DNA of 64,000 nt from Pseudomonas tolaasii NCPPB 2192 (GTDB lineage Bacteria > Pseudomonadota > Gammaproteobacteria > Pseudomonadales > Pseudomonadaceae), in contig NZ_PHHD01000001.1 in the NCBI RefSeq assembly GCF_002813445.1, positions 496,001-560,000 of the forward strand. Reading direction: 5' to 3'. The position numbers and the translations under genes are program-made. Every line of letters begins with the position of its first letter. Position 1 is the first letter of the stretch. A model generated the notes under the pieces. That model had not been told where the DNA came from and did not search any database. It was given only the letters and a program-made list of their open reading frames with translations. This document shows, piece by piece, positions 25,678 to 34,598 of this stretch.

Positions 25678-26508
25678 CTAGCCGCAGAATACGTGCTCGC
25701 GATGCCAGGCCAAGTAGCTCAAATGACGGTCATGAAGGCTACGCAATCGGCATTGCGGGTTAATACCAAGCGCCAGGTGCAGTTCAGTGGTCAGGGCTTG
25801 CGCAATTACAATATCGCCCTTTTCGGTAAAGCTGATTAGTCCCAGGTCAAAGGCTTGATCCAGGTTCGGTGTCAGAAGCAATCCGTTAAAGGGATCGAGG
25901 CGCTCCAGATGCGTGGCGTCACGCCATGGTTTGATGTGTGAAGCGCGCAGCATGGAAGCGAGCGCAAAACCACTAACAGCACAACCTTGCCAATGTTCGA
26001 GCAGCGCCTGGCGATAGACGCCTTGTCCTACTCGCGCTCGGATGATGGCCTCACGTTCAGTCGTACCGATCTGCTGCCCAGTAGGTGATTGCTCGAAGAG
26101 CTCAATCAGGCTGACTTCGTCTTCCACCTGCTTCTCGATGCTCACCAACTCACCGCCAAGCACGCCAAACAAACTGAGCAAGTCGTCTACATTAGCCACA
26201 TTGACTGCGATTCCGGTTTTGCTGGTCGAGCCCGGCGCAAACGGAAACGCTTCCAGGCTGGTACTTTTGTAAGTCTCATTGGGTACTCCCCGCGTCAGCG
26301 CCTTGATTTGCGCCCAATGCGCCGATTTCCGGTATGCCGGATGCAGCACCAATGGCTGGCGCCCAACGCTTCGGCCGGTGGCGTAATGCTTGACGAATAG
26401 CGGATGCTCAAGCCCCGGGTGCACATAACCCCGCGCATAGGCTCTTTCGTACTTCCTGCTGTAACCGTTGCCTTCCAGAAGCCTGCAAATCTCCAGCGAA
26501 TCGAGCAT
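25678..26508 (-). CDS. HNH endonuclease
   Basis: A 276-residue protein with an HNH nuclease domain in the C-terminal 100 residues: LRASHIKPWRDATHLERLD near residue 190, then FNGLLLTPNLDQAFDLGLI, the layout of restriction-type HNH proteins. The N-terminal 130 residues match the extra domain such nucleases often carry (YVHPGLEHPLFVKHY; RQPLVLHPAYRK), which may read modified bases. An AGGAGG lies 7 bp before the ATG. It lies 154 bp upstream of the McrB-like gene on the same strand and may share its transcript. Cleavage of phage DNA is the likely role. Confidence 0.85.
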   Translation of the reverse strand: MLDSLEICRLLEGNGYSRKYERAYARGYVHPGLEHPLFVKHYATGRSVGRQPLVLHPAYRKSAHWAQIKALTRGVPNETYKSTSLEAFPFAPGSTSKTGIAVNVANVDDLLSLFGVLGGELVSIEKQVEDEVSLIELFEQSPTGQQIGTTEREAIIRARVGQGVYRQALLEHWQGCAVSGFALASMLRASHIKPWRDATHLERLDPFNGLLLTPNLDQAFDLGLISFTEKGDIVIAQALTTELHLALGINPQCRLRSLHDRHLSYLAWHREHVFCG

Positions 26509-26582
26509 GTACTCCTCCTAATGTCTACACCGTATCGGAGCCAAATCACGGGGCCTTGCACCAAGGCCCTCGTGCCTCACAC

Positions 26583-26858
26583 CTAGGGCAGCAAAGCCTG
26601 CAGAATCTCCACCTTGCGCTGCAACTGCTCCACATGAGCCTTCTCCGCCCGAAGCGCCGATTTCAACTCGCGATTCTCTTCGGTGTGCCAGCTCAGCCGC
26701 TGCTGGCGCTCCTTCGTGGTCGCATGCCAATGCTCGAGCAATCTCCAGGCTTTGTTAGTCTGCAGATACTGCACCAAAAGCATCAGCAGGATCATCAACA
26801 GCATCAGCATCGCTACCGACGCCGTCCAATCCCAACCATCCATAAACATGTCCCTCAT
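26583..26858 (-). CDS. Membrane-anchored coiled-coil protein
   Basis: A 91-residue protein if started at the ATG at 26858, which has GGAG 8 bp upstream (the frame is open to 26909). One hydrophobic segment (SVAMLMLLMILLMLLVQYL) follows a short Trp-rich start, then a charged helix of about 50 residues (ERQQRLSWHTEENRELK...VEQLQRKVEIL) that should form a coiled coil. It is divergent from WYL regulator 2 and shares with it the gap that holds the GTCTA-N5-TAGAC repeat. Family unknown. Confidence 0.65.
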   Translation of the reverse strand: MRDMFMDGWDWTASVAMLMLLMILLMLLVQYLQTNKAWRLLEHWHATTKERQQRLSWHTEENRELKSALRAEKAHVEQLQRKVEILQALLP

Positions 26859-26910
26859 GTCGTCAACTCCAAACTTGCCAGAGTCACGATATGTAGTGTT
26901 AAACGACACG

Positions 26911-26925
26911 TCTAGAATGTAGACT
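26911..26925. promoter_or_regulatory. Inverted repeat GTCTA-N5-TAGAC, candidate operator of WYL regulator 2
   Basis: A perfect 5-5-5 repeat with spacer GAATG in the 102-bp divergent gap, 35 bp before the ATG of WYL regulator 2. The geometry is the same as that of the CGACA-N5-TGTCG sites while the sequence differs, as expected for a second WYL protein with its own operator. Confidence 0.5.
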
Positions 26926-26960
26926 TATACAGGTAAAGTATTCACTCACATGGAGGCGAC

Positions 26961-27836
26961 ATGAAACGCAAGCAAACCATCGCGCAGGTCCGTTGGGACC
27001 TTGCCCTTCGCTACCGACTGATCGAAACTGTCGCGTGGTGGGAAGGCCGGCTGACCACGGTGCACTTGACGCAGAGCTTCGGCATCAGCCGTCAGCAAGC
27101 ATCCAAGGACATCAACACCTACATCACCGAGCATGCGCCTAAAAACCTTACATATGATCGACAGATCAAGGGTTACGTGCCGAGCAAACAATTCAAGCCA
27201 CTGTTCATCGATGACAGCGCCAGCGCCTACCTACACCTGCTTTACCAGAACAATGCTCGAGCGCCACACGTTGAGGGGCTGGCGTTAGCCTACGCCCACA
27301 CCAAAGTACTGGAGGTGCCTGATCGCTCAATCAAGGCTGAGATACTGCGACCACTGCTCAAGGCTTGCCGGGAGCATCTACGTCTGGACATCGACTACGT
27401 CTCACTAAACAGTCCCGAGCCTGAAGGGCGAACTATTGCGCCGCATACGCTGGTTTACACAGGTATGCGCTGGCATGTGCGTGCTTACTGCGAAAAAAAC
27501 CGCGAGTACCGAGACTTTGTACTGAGTCGACTGCGTGGGGTTCCTGAACTGATGGACGGCGAGACCGAGAATGGCTTCTCGGACGACGACCAGTGGAATA
27601 GCGAAGTCAACGTCATCATCAAACCCGATGAGCGTCTGACGGTGATGCAAAAAGCGATAATCCAGGAGGATTTCGGGATGGTCGATGGGCGACTGCAGAT
27701 TCCCTGTCGCCAGGCGTTGGTCAAGTATGTGTTGCAGCGCTATCAGATTGATCCAAAGAACATGGACCCGAAACCAGAGGCGCAACAGATCGTGGTGGAG
27801 AACCTGAAGGAGTTGAAACCCTGGCTGTATGACTGA
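26961..27836 (+). CDS. WYL-domain transcriptional regulator 2 (BrxR/CapW-like)
   Basis: A 291-residue protein with the size and layout of BrxR/CapW regulators: a winged helix at about residues 15-60 (LTTVHLTQSFGISRQQASKD), a WYL domain at about 135-200 (IDYVSLNSPEPEGRTIAPH; MRWHVRAYCE) and a C-terminal WCX domain (VNVIIKPDERL...). A GGAGG lies 5 bp before the ATG. This family represses defence operons until a ligand, probably a nucleic acid or nucleotide, appears. The inverted repeat at 26911 is its probable own operator; it might also bind the CGACA repeats. Confidence 0.87.
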   Translation: MKRKQTIAQVRWDLALRYRLIETVAWWEGRLTTVHLTQSFGISRQQASKDINTYITEHAPKNLTYDRQIKGYVPSKQFKPLFIDDSASAYLHLLYQNNARAPHVEGLALAYAHTKVLEVPDRSIKAEILRPLLKACREHLRLDIDYVSLNSPEPEGRTIAPHTLVYTGMRWHVRAYCEKNREYRDFVLSRLRGVPELMDGETENGFSDDDQWNSEVNVIIKPDERLTVMQKAIIQEDFGMVDGRLQIPCRQALVKYVLQRYQIDPKNMDPKPEAQQIVVENLKELKPWLYD

Positions 27837-27919
27837 TACCGGTCCCTTTCGACTGCCCTGTTCGCGACAACCTTGCCGCTGGCACTCGACTCCAAAAAAT
27901 ACCGAGCCCTGACGCAGTG

Positions 27920-27934
27920 CGACATGATCTGTCG
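27920..27934. promoter_or_regulatory. Inverted repeat CGACA-N5-TGTCG, candidate WYL operator (site 4)
   Basis: A perfect repeat with spacer TGATC whose arms extend to GTGCGACA/TGTCGCAC (8 bp each), the most symmetric of the four sites. It lies 84 bp after WYL regulator 2 and 48 bp before the TTG start of the 224-aa gene. Confidence 0.62.
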
Positions 27935-27981
27935 CACGAGTGAATCAAGCTCTGTATCAGACCCCACGAGAGAACGCGATA

Positions 27982-28656
27982 TTGAATAATCTGGAAGCCC
28001 TGAAGCTGGTGGAAACTACGTTCACCGAGATACTGAACGCCGACAAACTGTCCGACCTGCAAAAGATACTGACGTCCGATCCCCTGTTGGAAAAATGGCA
28101 GATGGACCGCAACAAGTACCCAGAATTGCAGTTGAAGTTGACGGACCACGACATCAGTTCCCTCATGACTAAGGTTGGCAACGATCTTCGCTTGCATGCG
28201 GACCTCAGCGCCAAACTGGAAACTCCTCTGGAAAAGCTGCTCTACGCCCTGGTCTGGAAAAATGGCGACCTGCAAAAGGTGGCGCACATCATCAAAGGTG
28301 CAGCCGATGTCAGACCAACATCGCTAACTAACGGCCCAGGCCAGGTATTCAGACAGTTCGGTCGGCACCTGGCTGATCGCGCGGAATCCATTGTCGATCA
28401 GCACGTGCTTCGAGCCTTCGAACTCTATGAGCAGATCAACGACCCAAACTTTTCCAAGGTCAAGACCATTCGCAAGAAGATCAACTGGGACAAGGATGTC
28501 GCCTGCATCGAACGCTACAAACGCTGGCTCTGCGTGCACTTCAAAGAGCGTCAGGATGCCGAACCTGGATTCGTGGTGAACATCGACATGGTGCTCTTCG
28601 CGCTCGGTCGAGCGGTAAAGATCACCAGCAAACGCGGCAACGGTGAAGCAGCGTAA
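27982..28656 (+). CDS. Unknown 224-aa helical protein behind operator site 4
   Basis: A protein of 224 residues if started at the TTG at 27982 (GAGAGA about 8 bp upstream); the frame is open to a GTG at 27940, but that start would sit against the inverted repeat. The sequence is helical and charged, with no membrane segment and no motif that I recognise (LTDHDISSLMTKVGNDLRL; LYALVWKNGDLQKVAH). It has its own copy of the cluster operator, so it is probably a member of the same regulon. The 54-aa gene follows 25 bp later. Confidence 0.68.
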   Translation: MNNLEALKLVETTFTEILNADKLSDLQKILTSDPLLEKWQMDRNKYPELQLKLTDHDISSLMTKVGNDLRLHADLSAKLETPLEKLLYALVWKNGDLQKVAHIIKGAADVRPTSLTNGPGQVFRQFGRHLADRAESIVDQHVLRAFELYEQINDPNFSKVKTIRKKINWDKDVACIERYKRWLCVHFKERQDAEPGFVVNIDMVLFALGRAVKITSKRGNGEAA

Positions 28657-28681
28657 TCCCATCGCCATCAAGGACAGCGCC

Positions 28682-28846
28682 ATGAAAACCTACAAAGCCT
28701 TCATGCAACGTATGGTTGCTACCGCCGGCCCCCAAGCCAACTTCACAATTACTGTTCAGGCGGTGACCTCTGCCATGGCAAAGGTCACCGCTGAAGCTCA
28801 GTACCCAGGCTACAAATGCCTGAACGCACCTACTCAGGTGCGTTGA
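28682..28846 (+). CDS. Small 54-aa protein next to recD
   Basis: A 54-residue protein starting MKTYKAFMQRMVATAG, with AAGGA 8 bp before the ATG. Its 3' end overlaps the recD stop tail to tail by 13 bp. A decayed relative with the same position relative to a recD 3' end is found at 38368, which shows that the gene has long been linked with recD and was once under selection. No domain recognised. Confidence 0.65.
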   Translation: MKTYKAFMQRMVATAGPQANFTITVQAVTSAMAKVTAEAQYPGYKCLNAPTQVR

Positions 28847-30927
28847 AGTTTCCCCAGTTCGTCTTGCAGTTGCAGCGCCAGGCCGCTGGTGCGCTGCACA
28901 TTGCGACTCACCGCCCCTTCAAACACACCCGGACTGCTTTCGACCAGGCTGAACCACTGTTTGGCACGGGTGATGGCGGTGTATAACAGTTCCTTGGTCA
29001 ACACCGGGTTCAACGCGTCGGGCAATACCAGAGCCGTATGGTTGAACTCCGAACCCTGGGACTTGTGCACCGTCATGGCGAATACCGTCTCGACCTCCAC
29101 CAACCGACTCGGCATCACGAAACGTACGCCGCCGCTGCCATCGTTTCGTGGGAAGGCCACACGTAGAACCCCTTCTGCGGAGGGACCTCGTACCCAGAGG
29201 GCAATGCCGATGTCACCATTCATCAAGCTCAGGCTGTAATCATTGCGGGTGACCAGTACAGGTCGCCCTTCGTACCAACCCTGGTCCCCCGACAACAACT
29301 CACAGCGGCGCAGTTCGGCGGCCACTCGTTGATTCAGTCCCTCGACACCCCAAGGCCCGCGACGCAGCGCACAGAGCAGACGGAACTCATCAAACGCGCT
29401 CAATACTTTGCCAGCCCAACCGGCCCAGAGGGCACTATCCCAGGGAGTGTCTTTCGCAGGACGCTGGTCTCGTAGCTGCTCAAGGTAATGGCGATAACCA
29501 GGAGCATCGCCTTTGCCATTGATAATCAACTCGGTGAGTGCGGCATCATGCTCTCCTCGCAACTTGAGGTTGAACAGCTGAGGCAATTGCTGATCAAGCA
29601 GGCTTCGTGCTTCGGCGGCGTTTTTCTCATTGACCAGCTTGGCCAGACGCCCAATGCCCTGCTGGGCGTCGAAGCGTCGGGAGTAGCGCAGCATGACGGT
29701 TTGCTGGGCCAGCGGATCGCCAGCACCGACTGCCATTTGCAACCCCGGAGCGCTGACCGACTCGCCACTGTGGGCTTCCAGCCAGGCAACTGTTTGCTCG
29801 CTATAGCCGCCGGCTTCAGCGTTGCGACAAAGGTCGCCCAACACGGAGCCTGCATCCACCGATGCCAGCTGATCCTTGTCACCCAACAGAATCAAGCGCG
29901 CCTGCCGAGGCAAGGCATCGAGCAAGCAAGCCATCATTTCCAGGTCAATCATCGATGCTTCATCGACCACCAACACATCCAGTTCCAGCGGTTTATCGCG
30001 GTGGTGAATGAAGTTGCGCGAATCCGGTCGACTGCCCAACAGACGGTGCAATGTGGAAACATCCGTCGGGATCGCCTCCTGCACCGCGGCGCTGACAGGC
30101 AACTCACGGACGGCTTTGCCGATGGATTCTGACAAGCGCGCAGCGGCCTTGCCGGTGGGTGCGGCGAGACGAATTCGCAGAGGTTTTCCGTCCTCTACGG
30201 CGGGGGTTTGCAGCAGCCCCAGCAGACGCACCACCGAGGTGGTCTTGCCTGTGCCCGGACCGCCAGTGATCACACTGAAATTGCCTCGCGCCGCCAGTGC
30301 GCAAGCAATTTTTTGCCAGTCGCTGTGGCGTTCATCGTTGACTTTGAAGGTGTCAGGGAACAAGGCATCGAGCCGACTGGAAAGTTTTTCCGGTGTTACC
30401 GCGTCCACGCTCAAACGGGCGCTCAGCGCCTGGGCAATGCTGCGCTCATAGTTCCAGTAACGACGCAGGTACAGACGCTGTCCGGTCAACACCAGCGGCC
30501 GCTCCGGGAATCGCTGCGGCTCGTCCCGATCCTCCACCATCGTGCTCAAGCACAACGCCCGGCGCCATTGCGCGACATCCAGGCCCAGCAACCATTGCGA
30601 CGGTAATTGGCCGCCCTCCTCCCCTTCAGGAGGTAACGACAACACAAAGTCAGGCGCTTGCAGGGTAGCGACCAGATCCAGGCAGGAATGCCCGCGACCC
30701 AGTTGATGACTGGTCATCGCGGCGGCCAGCAACACACTGGCCTGGGCCTGGGGATCCTGTTCAAGTATGAAGGTGGCGAATGAGCGATCCAGTGCGCGCA
30801 ACCAGCCTCGGTTCACCCAATTGTCGAGTTGATGCAGCAGCTCGCTGCTGTCGGCATCGCCAACGAACAACGGCGGGTGACCAACGTTGCGTTGGCTGTT
30901 GCTCAGTTGCTTAAGGGTCTGGCTCAT
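28834..30927 (-). CDS. recD: Exodeoxyribonuclease V alpha subunit
   Basis: A 697-residue superfamily 1 helicase, the fast 5'-3' motor of RecBCD, which processes double-strand ends, destroys unprotected phage DNA and prepares ends for RecA. Walker A is TGGPGTGKTTS near residue 225, followed by VVDEASMIDLEMM, LLGDKDQLASV and the late motif VHKSQGSEFNHT. The start overlaps the recB stop (ATGA). Size and motifs are normal for Pseudomonas RecD. Confidence 0.96.
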   Translation of the reverse strand: MSQTLKQLSNSQRNVGHPPLFVGDADSSELLHQLDNWVNRGWLRALDRSFATFILEQDPQAQASVLLAAAMTSHQLGRGHSCLDLVATLQAPDFVLSLPPEGEEGGQLPSQWLLGLDVAQWRRALCLSTMVEDRDEPQRFPERPLVLTGQRLYLRRYWNYERSIAQALSARLSVDAVTPEKLSSRLDALFPDTFKVNDERHSDWQKIACALAARGNFSVITGGPGTGKTTSVVRLLGLLQTPAVEDGKPLRIRLAAPTGKAAARLSESIGKAVRELPVSAAVQEAIPTDVSTLHRLLGSRPDSRNFIHHRDKPLELDVLVVDEASMIDLEMMACLLDALPRQARLILLGDKDQLASVDAGSVLGDLCRNAEAGGYSEQTVAWLEAHSGESVSAPGLQMAVGAGDPLAQQTVMLRYSRRFDAQQGIGRLAKLVNEKNAAEARSLLDQQLPQLFNLKLRGEHDAALTELIINGKGDAPGYRHYLEQLRDQRPAKDTPWDSALWAGWAGKVLSAFDEFRLLCALRRGPWGVEGLNQRVAAELRRCELLSGDQGWYEGRPVLVTRNDYSLSLMNGDIGIALWVRGPSAEGVLRVAFPRNDGSGGVRFVMPSRLVEVETVFAMTVHKSQGSEFNHTALVLPDALNPVLTKELLYTAITRAKQWFSLVESSPGVFEGAVSRNVQRTSGLALQLQDELGKLQRT

Positions 30928-33900
30928 GCGCTGGCCTCCGCGTGTTGGCCCATGAAGAGTTGGTCCAGTTGTTCAATCAACTGCCGTGGCGGTCGTTCGA
31001 AATACACACCATGGGTGGGCGCCTGGTGTCCACGGACGAACAGGTACACCGCCCCGCCCATGTGCTGTTCGTAGTCATACCCAGCAAGGCGCAGCTTGAG
31101 CTGGCGATGCAAGGCCAGCAGGTACAGACACAGCTGCAGGTCGTAACGCTTGTCCAGCATGGTCTCGGCCATCGCCTCGGCGTCGTAGGCTTGGTCGTTG
31201 CTGCCCAGCCAGTTGGATTTGTAGTCCGCCACGTAGTAGCGACCCTGATGTTCAAACGTCAGGTCGATGAAGCCTTTGAACATGCCGTTCAACTCGTTGG
31301 AGGCCAGCACGGGACGCGGCGCACCGCCCAACGTGTATTGCCGCACCAGCGCATCAAGGCGCTGAACGTTTACGGATCGGCTGGAAAACCAGAACTCCAT
31401 TTCTACCTGATAGGTGCTCAGGGTCGAGAGTTTGCACTGGGTGCCGTTGAATCGCAGTGGCACATTCAGATAGCTGCCCAGCCAAGCGGACAGAGGTTCG
31501 ATCCAGGTCTCCCAATCACGCAGGTTGCAGCGTCGGGCAACGGTGTTGTGCAGGGTTTCAGCTTCGCCAGCAGTCTTGGCGAAGCCTTCGCGGCCGGCCC
31601 ATTCGAACAACCCGTGCAAAAAGGTGCCCGGGCCCGCCCCCCGCGGAAAACCGTGAATCCCAACCCCTGCTGGCAAGGTTTCAGCTTCGTCTTCCTCCTG
31701 CAAATTTGCTTCCAGCGCAGTCGCAGGCTCAAGACTGACACCCGGTTCTGCCCCCATCAGGACATTGCCGTCAGCAATGGCCAAGGCGGAGTAACTGGCA
31801 ATCCACCAGTTCGCCGCGAGCTTGTGCAAAGGGCGCAATGCCGGCCCCACCGACGGTGGCGCTGGCGCCGCATGCACATCGTAGGACGGCACCGGCGCTG
31901 CGCACACCGCGATGTCCGTGCAGCCGCTGGCCAAGGCCTCGACCACGCCGGGCAGTTGCGCCGCGGCGATCGGCTTCTCGCCTGCCAGCATGTAGCCCAA
32001 ACCGGCCTTGTGCAGATCCGTCGATGTACCTCCTGCCCTGGAGCCCTGAGGCGCCACACAGATCCAGGTGGCATAACGGGCTCGCGTCAGGGCAACGTAG
32101 AGCAGGCGCATCTCTTCGCCCATACGCTCATCGTTGGCAAGCGCCTGAGCCGGTTTGGCCAGATCGCCCTTGATCAGCTCGATCACCAGCCCCTTGTCGT
32201 CGTGGAACATGGGCGGTGTAGTGCTTCGGCCATCGATCGCCCTGGCGCTACAGGCAAACGGCAGCAGCACCAATGGGTATTCCAGGCCCTTGGACTTGTG
32301 CACGGTGATGACCTTGATCAGGTCCGAATCGCTTTCCAGGCGCAGAATTTCCTCTTCGCTCTGGCCATCGACCTGCTCGGCCAGGTGGCGGATCAACGCA
32401 TGCTCGCCATCGAGTTCGGCGGCGCTGCGTTGCAACCATTCGGCCAGATGCAACAGGTTGGTCAAGCGCCGCTCACCCTGATCGTCAAGAAGCAAACGGG
32501 CCGGCACCTTGAACGTGGCAAGCAGCTTGCGCAGCATCGGCAGCACGCCTTGTTGTTGCCACAACACCCGAAAATCGCGGAACAGCAGCACCTGTTGCTC
32601 CCAGAACAACTCATCCTGGTTCAATTGTTCCAGGATTTGCCATGACAGCCCGACGCTGCGGGTCGCCATTGCCGCACGCACCAGCCGATCGCTGGTGGGT
32701 TGAGCGCAAGCCCGCAGGATATACAGCAGGTCTTTGGCCTCTTCGCTTTCGAAGACCGAGTCCCTGTCCGAGAGATAGACGCTGGCCAGCTGTCGATGCG
32801 CCAAGGCTTTGCGGATGGCTTCGGCCTCCTTGCGATTGCGCACCAGAATGGCGATATCGGCGGGCCGCAAGGCGACGAATTCACCATTGTCTTTCAGCAA
32901 ACCGGAACACTCGGTTGCAGCGGGATCAAGCCAGGCCTGAATCGCCGATGCCGAGGCGTCAGCGGCTTTACGCAAGTAGGTGGCGTTATTGACCACACCC
33001 TCGGTTTCCAGCTGCCAGAACGTCAAGGCAGGTTGATCCGTACCCTTGATCTGCAACACATCGTCGCGCCCATTGGCCTGGACGGTGTTGAACGGCACCG
33101 GGTTGCCCTGGTCTTCTGTGGCAAACCGGAAGGCGCCGCGAGGCTGGGCTTCAGCGAACCGGAAGCAGTGGTTGGCCGCGTCGACCATCGCCTTGGTGGA
33201 ACGATAGTTGGTCCCCAGTGTGTAATGACGGCCAGCTGTGGCCTCGCGTGCCTGGAGGTACGTGTAGATGTCCGCGCCACGGAAGGAATAAATCGCCTGT
33301 TTCGGGTCGCCGATCATGAACAGGCCGCACTCACTCAGGTTGTCGGGAATGCGGTAAATGGTTTCAAAGATCCGGTATTGAACCGGGTCGGTGTCCTGGA
33401 ATTCATCGATCAGGGCAACCGGATACTGCTTGCGAATGGTCTCGGCCAGACGCGGGCCCGACGGGCCTTGCAAGGCCTGGTCAAGACGATTGAGTAGGTC
33501 GTCGAAACCGATTTCGGCACCGCGGCGCTTTTCTTCATCGAAGCGCTCGCGCACTTCATGCAAGGCGTGCAGCAGCAGTTGGGCGCGGATATCCACTTTG
33601 GCGTCGCGCTGTTCGACCCACAGGTCGATCGCCTCGAACGCCTGATGCTTGGGCACCACGGCCTTGCCCTTGAGTTTTATGCCGGCCTGGCCGAAGGCGT
33701 GCACGTTATGCGGCGCAGGTTGCCCTCTGGACCAATGTGCCAACTTGTTCAGGAGACCGTTGAAGACGTCATCCTGATCGATTTTTCTGTAGGTATTGCC
33801 ATTCATGTGAGGACGAATGCTGCGCAACACCTCCTCGAGCTCTTTCTGATGTTCAAGCCAAAGCTTGCGAGCGTTACGCTCCAGGTCACCGACCGTTGCG

Positions 33901-34598
33901 TACCATTCGCCAGGCTCCTTGAGTAACGCCTGCAACGAGCCAGGTGCTTTAAGGGGCTGGTTTTTGTATTGATAGGTCGCGTCCCGGCGCGTCAGCAACG
34001 AACCGAGTGCATCCCCCAGGTCCTGTGGGCTTTTGAAACAATCACCGATGGCTCGGGCTTGCTCCACCGGTAATTCATAGAAGTGCCGACGCCAATAATC
34101 CCTGACAACCTCGGCCAGCAATTCGCTCTGATCGGTTTCCAGTGTCTGGGTGAACAGGCTGCCACTGTCGAAGGCATGCTCACGCAACATCCGATAGCAC
34201 CAACCATGGATGGTCGAGACCGCTGCTTCATCCATCCACTCACCCGCCAGTTGCAGCCGGCACGCGCAATCGGGCCATTCCTGCGGCGGATATTCGGCAC
34301 GCAGTTGCTGCAGCAGCTTGTCGTGTTCGCGCTCAGGTTCCAGAAAGCACCGCGCCGCTTCGGTCAAACGCGCACGAATACGGTCGCGCAGTTCCTGGGT
34401 CGCGGCATCAGTAAAGGTTACGACCAGAATCTGCGGTGGTGTCAGCAGGTCCTTGAAGGCGGCTTCACCTCCATGACCAAGCACAAGACGCACGTACAAC
34501 AAGGCGATGGTGAAGGTTTTGCCAGTACCGGCACTCGCCTCGATCAATCGGCTGCCATGCAAGGGAAAGTCGAGGGGGTTGAGATTTAGCGGTTTCAT
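30924..34598 (-). CDS. recB: Exodeoxyribonuclease V beta subunit
   Basis: A 1224-residue helicase-nuclease. Motif I is EASAGTGKTFT near residue 20, motif II VALIDEFQDTDPVQY, and a late helicase motif is VHKSKGLEYPLV. The C-terminal nuclease domain shows GMFKGFIDLTF and YYVADYKSNWLG, containing the Asp...AspTyrLys metal-binding core. The ATG at 34598 overlaps the recC stop (ATGA); the open frame further upstream lies within recC. In the cell it is the 3'-5' motor and the only nuclease of RecBCD and, with RecC, loads RecA at Chi-like sites. Confidence 0.96.
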   Translation of the reverse strand: MKPLNLNPLDFPLHGSRLIEASAGTGKTFTIALLYVRLVLGHGGEAAFKDLLTPPQILVVTFTDAATQELRDRIRARLTEAARCFLEPEREHDKLLQQLRAEYPPQEWPDCACRLQLAGEWMDEAAVSTIHGWCYRMLREHAFDSGSLFTQTLETDQSELLAEVVRDYWRRHFYELPVEQARAIGDCFKSPQDLGDALGSLLTRRDATYQYKNQPLKAPGSLQALLKEPGEWYATVGDLERNARKLWLEHQKELEEVLRSIRPHMNGNTYRKIDQDDVFNGLLNKLAHWSRGQPAPHNVHAFGQAGIKLKGKAVVPKHQAFEAIDLWVEQRDAKVDIRAQLLLHALHEVRERFDEEKRRGAEIGFDDLLNRLDQALQGPSGPRLAETIRKQYPVALIDEFQDTDPVQYRIFETIYRIPDNLSECGLFMIGDPKQAIYSFRGADIYTYLQAREATAGRHYTLGTNYRSTKAMVDAANHCFRFAEAQPRGAFRFATEDQGNPVPFNTVQANGRDDVLQIKGTDQPALTFWQLETEGVVNNATYLRKAADASASAIQAWLDPAATECSGLLKDNGEFVALRPADIAILVRNRKEAEAIRKALAHRQLASVYLSDRDSVFESEEAKDLLYILRACAQPTSDRLVRAAMATRSVGLSWQILEQLNQDELFWEQQVLLFRDFRVLWQQQGVLPMLRKLLATFKVPARLLLDDQGERRLTNLLHLAEWLQRSAAELDGEHALIRHLAEQVDGQSEEEILRLESDSDLIKVITVHKSKGLEYPLVLLPFACSARAIDGRSTTPPMFHDDKGLVIELIKGDLAKPAQALANDERMGEEMRLLYVALTRARYATWICVAPQGSRAGGTSTDLHKAGLGYMLAGEKPIAAAQLPGVVEALASGCTDIAVCAAPVPSYDVHAAPAPPSVGPALRPLHKLAANWWIASYSALAIADGNVLMGAEPGVSLEPATALEANLQEEDEAETLPAGVGIHGFPRGAGPGTFLHGLFEWAGREGFAKTAGEAETLHNTVARRCNLRDWETWIEPLSAWLGSYLNVPLRFNGTQCKLSTLSTYQVEMEFWFSSRSVNVQRLDALVRQYTLGGAPRPVLASNELNGMFKGFIDLTFEHQGRYYVADYKSNWLGSNDQAYDAEAMAETMLDKRYDLQLCLYLLALHRQLKLRLAGYDYEQHMGGAVYLFVRGHQAPTHGVYFERPPRQLIEQLDQLFMGQHAEASA

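Noticed and set aside
30942..32645. Long plus-strand frame of 567 codons
   Set aside because: Lies opposite recB and has no family features; a shadow of the real gene.
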